DNA from: an uncultured Flavobacteriales bacterium
Lineage (GTDB): Bacteria; Bacteroidota; Bacteroidia; Flavobacteriales; Schleiferiaceae
Assembly: GCA_903821715.1 (NCBI GenBank)
Contig: CAIJMB010000046.1
Coordinates: 1 to 7,425 of the forward strand
DNA: 7,425 nt
Direction of reading: 5' to 3'
Part shown: positions 1 through 6,205 of the stretch, piece by piece
Position numbering within the stretch: the first letter of the stretch is position 1
Layout: each line of letters begins with the position of its first letter
Translations under genes and position numbers: made by a program
The notes under the pieces: generated by a model
The model's input: the letters and a program-made list of their open reading frames with translations, nothing else
The model's database searches: none
Told to the model about the DNA's origin: nothing

Positions 1-1
1 C

Positions 2-931
2 AAGCCTGCGTACCTCATTTCTGGAATTTTAGTCGTCATTAGTATTGTCGCTCTGTTTACGAAAGGATTGAGTTACGGAGTTGACTTTGAGGGTGGTCGG
101 ACCTATCAAGTTCGCTTTGACCAGCCAGTAGAAGTGTCAAAAGTTAGTTCGAGCTTGTCGGATGTATTCGTGGATGCCAATGGCAAATCATTTACTCCTA
201 TCGTGAAGACCTTGGGTTCTCCTGAACAAGTTGTGATCACCACAAACTTCCGAATTGCTGAATCGGGTTCAGAGGTCGAAGAGGCCCTGCGCGCGCAGCT
301 GTACACCGGAGTTAAAGGTCTGTACACAACGCCTCCGACGGCGACAGAATTTGACAATCCCGGTGAAAAAGGATTGGGAATTGTGTCATACCGTCAAGTA
401 GGCCCTACCGTGGCGGACGACATTGCAAATTCTGCAGTTTGGGCGATCTTGTTTTCGCTACTTGGAATCTTTGTGTACCTCCTCGTGCGCTTTAGTCGCT
501 GGCAGTACTCATTAGGTGCAGTAGTAGCTTTGATGCACGATGTGGTCTTGACACTTGGAGCGTTCGCTTTGTTCGATGGAATTCTACCGTTTTCGCTTGA
601 GGTTGATCAGGCGTTTATTGCGGCAATTCTCACGGTCATTGGTTACTCGATAAATGACACGGTGGTTGTATTTGACCGTGTTCGAGAAATGATCGGCTTT
701 GGACCCAAAGCCAAACCTACCGCAGGCGTGGTGAACGAAGCATTGAATGCAACATTAAGCCGGACCTTCAATACCTCAATGACGACCATTGTGGTACTAG
801 TGGTGATTTTCTTCTTGGGTGGCGAAGTTCTTCGTGGCTTCATATTTGCCATCTTGTTTGGTATTGTGGTTGGTACGTACTCGTCGCTCTTTATTGCGTC
901 GCCCATCTTGTACGACACGTCCAAAAAGTAG
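2..931 (+). CDS. secDF: SecF half of the SecD/SecF (probably fused SecDF) translocase protein, 5' truncated
   Basis: This is the C-terminal 309 residues of an inner-membrane protein that helps the SecYEG channel complete export, using the proton-motive force to pull substrates into the periplasm. The frame is open to the left edge, so the start is outside the window; the TTG at 68 is internal, because the codons from base 2 already encode a hydrophobic helix (KPAYLISGILVVISIVALF) matching SecF transmembrane segment 1. Next come the family motif VDFEGGR, a periplasmic domain of about 100 residues, then the remaining membrane helices. Diagnostic motifs are VGPTVADDIANSA, ALMHDVVLTLGAFALF, and GYSINDTVVVFDRVRE (from base 641), followed by LSRTFNTSMTT. 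SecD and SecF are usually fused in Bacteroidota, which I infer here but cannot see. The stop lies four bases before the tatA start, so the two are probably cotranscribed. Confidence 0.95.
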   Translation, partial: KPAYLISGILVVISIVALFTKGLSYGVDFEGGRTYQVRFDQPVEVSKVSSSLSDVFVDANGKSFTPIVKTLGSPEQVVITTNFRIAESGSEVEEALRAQLYTGVKGLYTTPPTATEFDNPGEKGLGIVSYRQVGPTVADDIANSAVWAILFSLLGIFVYLLVRFSRWQYSLGAVVALMHDVVLTLGAFALFDGILPFSLEVDQAFIAAILTVIGYSINDTVVVFDRVREMIGFGPKAKPTAGVVNEALNATLSRTFNTSMTTIVVLVVIFFLGGEVLRGFIFAILFGIVVGTYSSLFIASPILYDTSKK

Positions 932-935
932 GAAT

Positions 936-1190
936 ATGTCATTTCTTTTCATCAGCACCGGAGAAGTACTCATACTGCTTTTCGCGGTGCTGATGCTTTT
1001 TGGCCCTGATCGACTTCCTGGATTTGTGCGTTCGCTCGCCAAGGGAATTCGCACGGTCAAGAATGCCCAGGCCGACCTCACTCAGCAAATGTCCAAGATG
1101 GCCGAAGACCAACCGGTTATCAAAGAAGTTTCGAAGGCAGTTGAAGAGGTCAAAAGTGACATTGAGGGGGTAGTCTCTCGAAAAAAGTAG
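936..1190 (+). CDS. tatA: Sec-independent (twin-arginine) translocase subunit, TatA/TatB family
   Basis: This 84-residue protein fits the TatA/TatB family, which forms the protein-conducting assembly of the Tat pathway for folded proteins at the inner membrane. It has a very short N-terminus, one membrane helix (about residues 8-22, EVLILLFAVLMLFG), the hinge GPDRLP, an amphipathic helix (GFVRSLAKGIRTVKNAQADL), and a charged tail ending SRKK. I chose ATG 936 because family members start just before the helix; longer in-frame versions would overlap secDF by over 100 bases and add an unrelated N-terminus. The Glu just before the helix and GP-RLP hinge recall TatB, but Bacteroidota TatA proteins commonly have a similar GE...MLFG pattern, so TatA is the safer name. 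No TatC is in the window. It sits four bases after secDF and is followed by a hairpin, so it probably ends that operon. Confidence 0.88.
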   Translation: MSFLFISTGEVLILLFAVLMLFGPDRLPGFVRSLAKGIRTVKNAQADLTQQMSKMAEDQPVIKEVSKAVEEVKSDIEGVVSRKK

Positions 1191-1247
1191 TTTTTTATCG
1201 CAACACCCCCTTAATTTAGGGGGTGTTGATAAAAAAGCATAGTTTTT
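1191..1247 (+). terminator. Long hairpin, probable terminator of secDF-tatA
   Basis: A perfect 10-bp inverted repeat (CAACACCCCC at 1201-1210 with GGGGGTGTTG at 1219-1228) encloses an 8-base AT-rich loop. It is flanked by T6 at 1191-1196 and A6 at 1231-1236, which can pair and lengthen the stem with a small bulge at 1199-1200. A T5 run follows at 1243-1247 rather than directly abutting the stem. It begins immediately after the tatA stop codon. The stem is convincing; the displaced U-tract makes the exact termination mechanism less certain. Confidence 0.75.
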
Positions 1248-1248
1248 A

Positions 1249-1280
1249 TTTGAGATAGTTGCGGATTTTTGGTAGTTTTG
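1249..1280 (+). promoter_or_regulatory. Bacteroidota-type promoter for glutamine synthetase
   Basis: TTTG at 1249-1252 and TAGTTTTG at 1273-1280 match the known Bacteroidota -33 (TTTG) and -7 (TAnnTTTG) consensus exactly, with a 20-base spacer in the usual range. Transcription would start roughly at 1285-1288, giving a short, A-rich leader of about 15-18 bases before ATG 1303. It lies between the tatA hairpin and glnN, as expected for an independent unit. The match is seen in the sequence; its activity is inferred. Confidence 0.72.
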
Positions 1281-1302
1281 TGCCATCAAAAACCAATTTG
1301 CT

Positions 1303-3492
1303 ATGCCCACTTCTCGTTATTTAGGCCTCGAGGCGGCCTTGAGCCACAAACCTTCAGTGTTTGCCAAGCCCGTAGGGAAGGCCTCCGAGTACTTCGGAGC
1401 TAACGTCTTCAACCAAAAGGCAATGCGAGAGTACATGCCCAAAGAGGCTTTTGAATCGGTCATGAAGGCCATCGATCGCGGGGACAAAATAGACCGTGCC
1501 ATCGCAGATCAGGTTGCGACCGCGATGAAGGCTTGGGCAATGGCCAAGGGCGCGTCCCACTACACGCACTGGTTTCAACCACTGACGGGCGCCACAGCTG
1601 AAAAGCACGATGCGTTCTTTGAGCCAACGGCCGACGGCTACGCCATTGAGAAGTTCAATGGTGGAATGCTTGTTCAAGCTGAACCCGATGCTTCGAGTTT
1701 TCCCAACGGTGGAATCCGCAATACGTTTGAGGCCCGCGGCTACACCGCGTGGGATCCAACCTCTCCCGCATTTGTACTTGCAGACACCCTGTGCATTCCA
1801 ACCGTATTCGTGGCCTACACGGGTGAGGCGTTGGACAACAAAACTCCGTTACTCCGATCGCTTCAGGCAGTAGATCATGCGGCGACTGCTGTGTGTCAGT
1901 ACTTTGATAAGAATATTAGCAAGGTACATGCTACTCTAGGATGGGAGCAGGAGTACTTCTTGATTGATGAGGCGCTCTACCATGCGCGCCCTGACCTTGT
2001 GATGACGGGCCGCACTCTCGTGGGCCATTCTCCGGCAAAGGGACAGCAAATGGAGGACCACTACTTTGGTAGCATTCCCGAGCGCGTCATTCAGTTCATG
2101 CGCGAGATTGAGTTCGAGAGCCACCTGCTCGGAATTCCAGTAAAAACCCGCCACAACGAGGTTGCTCCCGGTCAGTTTGAGTTTGCGCCCATTTTTGAAG
2201 AAGCCAACGTGGCCGTAGACCACAATTCGCTCTTCATGGACTTGCTCGACAAGGTGGCCTCGCGCCACAACTTCCGGGTACTTCTGCATGAGAAGCCGTT
2301 TGCGGGAGTCAATGGCTCGGGCAAGCACAACAACTGGTCGCTCGCTACAGATACTGGAATTAACCTTCTCGCGCCCGGTTCTACACCGAAGCGCAATCTC
2401 TTGTTCTTGAGCTTTTTCGTGAATACGATTAAGGCGATGCACGACCGTGCAGACTTAATTCGTGCTGCCATTGCATCCGCCAGCAACGACCACCGTCTTG
2501 GAGCCAATGAGGCGCCGCCGGCAATCATTTCGGTGTTCATCGGTAGCCAGCTGACAGAGGTACTCGACGAGCTCGAGAAGCTTGAAAGCGGTAAAATGTC
2601 GCCTGAGAAAAAGACTGAGTTGAAGCTCAATGTCGTGGGCAAGATCCCAGAAATTCTATTGGACAATACGGACCGCAACCGCACTTCGCCGTTCGCCTTT
2701 ACAGGCAACAAGTTTGAATTGCGCGCGGTGGGCTCACTTGCCAACTGTTCGCACGCTATGACTACCCTCAATTTGATGGTTACAGACCAGCTGATTCAGT
2801 TCAAAAAGGATGTCGATGCCCAAATTGCTCAAGGCTTGAAGAAGGACGACGCCATCTTCAATGTGCTCAAGGACTACATCAAGGCATCGAAGAAGATTCG
2901 CTTTGAGGGCGATGGCTACAGCGAAGCTTGGAAGGATGAAGCTGCGAAACGCGGCCTCAAGAATACGCCAGATACGCCGCGTGCATTGGACTTTTTGGTG
3001 ACCAAAGATGCCGAGGGTTTGTTTGAGAAGCACGGAGTCCTCAGTAAAGTTGAGCTTCATGCCCGCTACGAGATCCTTCAAGAGGAGTACTTCAAGCACC
3101 TACAGATTGAGAGTCGTACCCTGGGTGACTTGGTTCACAACCACATCATTCCGTCGGCAATCAAGTACCAGAGTGTGATGAGTGAGAACTTGCTTCGCCT
3201 CAAGGCCCTGCTTCCCGAGGCCACGTTTAAGAAGACGTGCAAAGAGCAGCTCGACATTATTGAAGAGCTTAGCGAACGCATTTCAAAAGCGCTTCGCTTT
3301 GTTGAAGAGATGACCGAGGCTCGCAAAAAGGCAAATACCATTGAGTCTGCTCGTGAGCGCGCCTTGGCGTACTGCGATACCGTGAAGCCATTCTTGTCTT
3401 CGATTCGCTACGAGGTAGACAAAATGGAGTTGATTGTAGACAATGAGACGTGGCCGCTGCCGAAGTACCGCGAACTGCTTTACATCCGCTAG
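1303..3492 (+). CDS. glnN: Glutamine synthetase type III
   Basis: This cytoplasmic enzyme makes glutamine from glutamate, ammonia and ATP. At 729 residues it has the normal length of the dodecameric type III family, far longer than the roughly 450 residues of types I and II. Visible signatures are SHYTHWFQPLTG (85-96), GGIRNTFEARGYTAWDPTS (136-154), the metal-site segment GWEQEYF (213-219), KTRHNEVAPGQFEFAP (281-296), the substrate-binding loop GVNGSGKHNNWSL (335-347), and NRTSPFAFTGNKFELRAVGS (459-478) with its catalytic Arg. The last 150 or so residues are helical and charged, as in the family. ATG 1303 gives an N-terminus that resembles remembered Bacteroidota GSIII sequences and sits just behind a consensus promoter. 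All recognisable catalytic motifs are intact. It is monocistronic, between a promoter and a strong terminator; no PII protein or ammonium transporter gene is adjacent. The symbol glnN follows common usage for type III; glnA is also used. Confidence 0.97.
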   Translation: MPTSRYLGLEAALSHKPSVFAKPVGKASEYFGANVFNQKAMREYMPKEAFESVMKAIDRGDKIDRAIADQVATAMKAWAMAKGASHYTHWFQPLTGATAEKHDAFFEPTADGYAIEKFNGGMLVQAEPDASSFPNGGIRNTFEARGYTAWDPTSPAFVLADTLCIPTVFVAYTGEALDNKTPLLRSLQAVDHAATAVCQYFDKNISKVHATLGWEQEYFLIDEALYHARPDLVMTGRTLVGHSPAKGQQMEDHYFGSIPERVIQFMREIEFESHLLGIPVKTRHNEVAPGQFEFAPIFEEANVAVDHNSLFMDLLDKVASRHNFRVLLHEKPFAGVNGSGKHNNWSLATDTGINLLAPGSTPKRNLLFLSFFVNTIKAMHDRADLIRAAIASASNDHRLGANEAPPAIISVFIGSQLTEVLDELEKLESGKMSPEKKTELKLNVVGKIPEILLDNTDRNRTSPFAFTGNKFELRAVGSLANCSHAMTTLNLMVTDQLIQFKKDVDAQIAQGLKKDDAIFNVLKDYIKASKKIRFEGDGYSEAWKDEAAKRGLKNTPDTPRALDFLVTKDAEGLFEKHGVLSKVELHARYEILQEEYFKHLQIESRTLGDLVHNHIIPSAIKYQSVMSENLLRLKALLPEATFKKTCKEQLDIIEELSERISKALRFVEEMTEARKKANTIESARERALAYCDTVKPFLSSIRYEVDKMELIVDNETWPLPKYRELLYIR

Positions 3493-3515
3493 AATAAAAA
3501 AAATCTGAGAAATGT

Positions 3516-3554
3516 GGCCCTTCGTGCAGGCGCGCGAGGGGCTTTTCTCGTTTT
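3516..3554 (+). terminator. Intrinsic terminator of glnN
   Basis: An 11-bp stem pairs 3517-3527 with 3532-3542 (including two G-U pairs) around the four-base loop AGGC. It is followed at once by TTTTCTCGTTTT. GC-rich stem, tight loop and T-tract make this a textbook rho-independent terminator, 24 bases after the glnN stop. An A-rich stretch precedes it (3494-3503), so weak action on the opposite strand is possible, though no minus-strand gene needs it. Confidence 0.88.
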
Positions 3555-3570
3555 ATCCGCTAGCATTTGT

Positions 3571-3578
3571 TATTTTCG
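3571..3578 (+). promoter_or_regulatory. Candidate -7 element for the PorE-like gene
   Basis: TATTTTCG at 3571-3578 differs by one base from the Bacteroidota -7 consensus TAnnTTTG, and would start transcription about 25 bases before ATG 3610. The expected -33 region, near 3547-3550, reads CTCG and is a poor match. A second imperfect candidate, TAGCATTTG at 3561-3569, has one extra base between TA and TTTG. A promoter is expected here because a strong terminator lies directly upstream, but the exact element is uncertain. Confidence 0.35.
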
Positions 3579-3609
3579 TGACTTCAGCGCCTGAAACGCC
3601 ACCACCCTC

Positions 3610-6144
3610 ATGACACAACGAACTCATTTTGCGCTCGGTTTAGCCTTTGCCCTCGGGGTAGTGGCCACGCCAATGTGGGCCCAAAAACCATCCGAAGACG
3701 ACGCCCCCAAGCGGCCCAAAATTGCCCGTCAAGGCGACGACTACTACTTGGGCAAAGAATACAGCAAGGCTATAGCTATCTATCGCAAGGCGTACAGCAA
3801 GGTCAAGTCGCGCACCGAAAAGGCTGAAATCAGCTACCGACTTGGGGAATGCTACCGCTACACCGCGCAGTACAAAGCCGCAGAGGCTCAATACCGTCGT
3901 GCGATTAAGGCTGGGTACAGTCAAGCTGAGGCCTATATGGGTGTTGCAGAAATGCTCAAGTACCAAGACAAGTACAGTGATGCACTTGTGGCCTACGAAG
4001 ACATGGCCAAAGTGTTTCCGGGTGACGACCGCGCGAAGCAAGGAATCGAGAGTTCCAAAGCTGCAGTCGCTTGGTTGGCAGCGACTACACGCTACCAAGT
4101 GGGGCCACTTACTGATTTGAATACAAAGGCCCACGAGTACGGATTAGCCTTCGACGGTCGTCAAGATTCGTATGAAGAACTCCTGTTCTCGTCCACAAGA
4201 GAAGGGGGCATTGGCAAGCGCAAAGATGGCTGGACTGGCCAGCAGTTCGCAGACATCTATGCGACGAAGCGCCTCAATGCGGACGGTTCAGCCCGAGGCG
4301 GCAAAAAGCAAAAGGGTGGTGCATCCAAAGTCGATCCCACCGCAGCACGGTCCCAGAAGTTTTCAGCTCCTGAGATCCTTCCAGAGGTAATCAATACCAT
4401 GGACCACGAGGGGTCTCCCGCGTTTGACGGCAAGCGCCGCAACCTATACTTTACTCGCTGTATGGACGTCAAGCGTGCTCAGTTGGGCTGCGCCATTTAC
4501 GTGACACGCCGTGCGGGCCAAACATGGCAAGATCCTACCCCTGTGGTACTGACAAGCGACTCTTCTCGGTCGGTTGGGCACCCCAGTATTAATGCGGACG
4601 AGACGTTGCTCTACTTTGCAGGCGACCTTGAGGGTGTCGTCGGGGGCAAAGATCTGTGGGTGGCTTCGTACGACAAGCGCCGCCGCAGCTGGAGCAATCC
4701 AGTGAACCTGGGCGCCCTAGTCAACACCAAGGGAGACGAGCTCTTTCCCTTTATCCACGACGACGGATTCTTGTACTTTTCGAGCGATGGCCTACCCGGA
4801 ATGGGAGGATTCGACCTCTTTCGTGTGCCCGTGGGTGAAGATGGCTTACCCACTGGCGCGCCTGAGAACTTAAAATTCCCACTCAATAGTTCGGGAGATG
4901 ACCTCAACGTCATTCTTCGCCCAGGTGGACTTCGAGACGGATACTTCGTGACCAACCGCGAGGGCGGAACCGGCGGCGACGATATCTGGACGATTTACGA
5001 GGTTCCATTGAAGTACGGTCTGCGCGGCACCCTTAAGAGCGAAAAGGACCAAACTCCGCTCAGCAATGCGACGGTTAAAATTTCGGGTAGCGACGGCTTT
5101 GCTGCCACCGTAATGACCGACAAGTTGGGCAAGTTTGAACTGATCGACGAAAAGTTGACCGCCGACGTCAATTACTCGTTTGCATTCGAAAAGAAAAAGT
5201 ACTTGAATGGTGGAGCAAAGGCCAACACTCTCGGCTTAAACCTCGACAACTTCGTGTTTGTAGAGAACGAAAACGTGTTCCGCCACACCATGGATATTTC
5301 GGCTACGATGGCTCCGATTGAGTACCCGGTAATCCTTCCGGAGCTGTACTTCGCGCTCGCCAAGTGGGACCTCAATGAGAAGTCGCGTGCGGCCCTCGAT
5401 ACCGTCTACCGTACGCTAGCGCTCAATCCGAATATTGTCATTGAGCTCCGCTCGCACACGGACTACCGTGATGCCGACGACAAGAACCAGGCTCTTTCGC
5501 AAAAGCGTGCCGACACCTGTGTGAAGTACCTCATCAGTAAGGGCATCGACCCAGCGCGCCTCGTGTCACTGGGTATGGGTGAAAGCCAGCCGTTTGAGAT
5601 TCCGCAGAATTACAAAGGATTGGGTAAAGAACTGTTTACGGTCGGAACCGTGCTCACTGAGTCCAACATCCGCAAGATGCCTTCAGCACAGCAGGAGACA
5701 GCCAATCAAATCAACCGCCGCACTGACTTCCGCGTAATCCGTGACGACTATACTCCGCCCGTCGATACTGCAGCCTTGGCTGAAGAGATGGGAGAGAAGG
5801 CCAAGAACGCTGAGCCCGCGAAGCCAGTGAAGGGTGAAATGTATACTGTTGGCGACAAGGAGAGTTTTGCGACGGTTTGCCGCAATGCGAATGTGGGCAT
5901 CACAGATCTACGCAAACTCAACGGTGGCCTACGTGGTGTGCGCCTCGAACCAGGAATGATTTTGAAAGTGACTCCGAACGGAGATTACGCTGACTTTGAC
6001 GCCAATCACCGCCAAGTTAATCTTGGTGAGACATGGAAGACTCTTGCGAAAGAGCTTGGTGTGAAAGAGAAGGATCTCCGCGAACTCAACCCTGAATGGG
6101 TGAAGGTGGAGCCTCCCGTCGGAACTTTTATTCGCACGAAGTAG
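3610..6144 (+). CDS. PorE-like envelope protein: TPR, PD40 propeller, CRD, OmpA domain and two LysM-like repeats
   Basis: This 844-residue protein is predicted to be periplasmic and bound to peptidoglycan. Residues 1-24 form a signal peptide with likely cleavage at MWA/Q; no lipobox Cys is present, so it is not an obvious lipoprotein. Next come three TPR-like repeats (about 41-140), a PD40/WD40-like beta-propeller (about 170-465, with repeats such as GHPSINADETLLYFAGD at 323-339), a carboxypeptidase-regulatory-like domain (about 470-530), and an OmpA C-terminal domain (about 568-712). In the OmpA domain, SHTD (D618) and SQKRAD (R633) sit where the peptidoglycan-binding Asp and Arg lie, and NRRTDF (702-707) closes it. 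After a Lys/Glu/Ala/Pro linker come LysM-like repeats at 743-788 and about 799-842. The first four-domain order is that of PorE of the type IX secretion system, but Bacteroidota have many paralogues, so a T9SS role is only possible. No other T9SS gene is nearby. C284 and C294 could form a disulfide. Confidence 0.9.
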   Translation: MTQRTHFALGLAFALGVVATPMWAQKPSEDDAPKRPKIARQGDDYYLGKEYSKAIAIYRKAYSKVKSRTEKAEISYRLGECYRYTAQYKAAEAQYRRAIKAGYSQAEAYMGVAEMLKYQDKYSDALVAYEDMAKVFPGDDRAKQGIESSKAAVAWLAATTRYQVGPLTDLNTKAHEYGLAFDGRQDSYEELLFSSTREGGIGKRKDGWTGQQFADIYATKRLNADGSARGGKKQKGGASKVDPTAARSQKFSAPEILPEVINTMDHEGSPAFDGKRRNLYFTRCMDVKRAQLGCAIYVTRRAGQTWQDPTPVVLTSDSSRSVGHPSINADETLLYFAGDLEGVVGGKDLWVASYDKRRRSWSNPVNLGALVNTKGDELFPFIHDDGFLYFSSDGLPGMGGFDLFRVPVGEDGLPTGAPENLKFPLNSSGDDLNVILRPGGLRDGYFVTNREGGTGGDDIWTIYEVPLKYGLRGTLKSEKDQTPLSNATVKISGSDGFAATVMTDKLGKFELIDEKLTADVNYSFAFEKKKYLNGGAKANTLGLNLDNFVFVENENVFRHTMDISATMAPIEYPVILPELYFALAKWDLNEKSRAALDTVYRTLALNPNIVIELRSHTDYRDADDKNQALSQKRADTCVKYLISKGIDPARLVSLGMGESQPFEIPQNYKGLGKELFTVGTVLTESNIRKMPSAQQETANQINRRTDFRVIRDDYTPPVDTAALAEEMGEKAKNAEPAKPVKGEMYTVGDKESFATVCRNANVGITDLRKLNGGLRGVRLEPGMILKVTPNGDYADFDANHRQVNLGETWKTLAKELGVKEKDLRELNPEWVKVEPPVGTFIRTK

Positions 6145-6161
6145 CGTTGATAACCTTTGAG

Positions 6162-6199
6162 CTTCCCTTCGGCCTGAGCCGGAGGGAAGTTTTATTTTT
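6162..6199 (+). terminator. Intrinsic terminator after the PorE-like gene
   Basis: A 12-bp stem pairs 6162-6173 with 6178-6189 (one G-U pair) around the four-base loop CTGA, followed immediately by TTTTATTTTT. It starts 17 bases after the stop codon of the PorE-like gene and ends only six bases before the purM start. This is a strong rho-independent terminator, and it implies that purM needs its own promoter. Confidence 0.92.
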
Positions 6200-6200
6200 G
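6168..6200 (+). promoter_or_regulatory. Candidate purM promoter embedded in the terminator
   Basis: TATTTTTG at 6193-6200 is an exact match to the Bacteroidota -7 consensus TAnnTTTG, made from the terminator's T-tract. A TTCG at 6168-6171, one mismatch from the TTTG -33 element, lies 21 bases upstream inside the hairpin stem. The last base of the -7 element is five bases before ATG 6206, so transcription would begin at or near the start codon. A T-rich tail can mimic TAnnTTTG by chance, which limits confidence. Confidence 0.5.
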
Positions 6201-6205
6201 CACCT

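Noticed and set aside
68..70. TTG as the true start of the SecF gene
   Set aside because: The same frame continues to base 2 and encodes the first SecF transmembrane helix before the VDFEGG motif, so the gene begins outside the window.
819..935. In-frame upstream extension of the Tat subunit, overlapping secDF
   Set aside because: It would add 39 residues unlike any TatA/TatB N-terminus and overlap secDF by over 100 bases; ATG 936 puts the membrane helix at the expected place.
1383..1398. Small palindrome CTCCGAG...TTCGGAG inside the start of glnN
   Set aside because: Short, imperfect and within conserved coding sequence; no T-tract or other regulatory sign.
1936..2771. Minus-strand open frames of 168 and 199 codons across glnN
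   Set aside because: They lie wholly opposite a strongly conserved gene, overlap each other, show no recognisable protein motifs and have no promoter; they follow from codon bias on the + strand.
3640..4134. Minus-strand open frame of 164 codons opposite the start of the PorE-like gene
   Set aside because: It mirrors the signal peptide and TPR coding region; its apparent hydrophobic stretches come from reverse reading of that sequence, with no independent support.
3610..6144. Firm assignment of the 844-residue protein as PorE of the type IX secretion system
   Set aside because: The domain order fits, but no other T9SS gene is nearby, the protein lacks a lipobox, it has extra LysM-like repeats, and Bacteroidota carry many similar paralogues.
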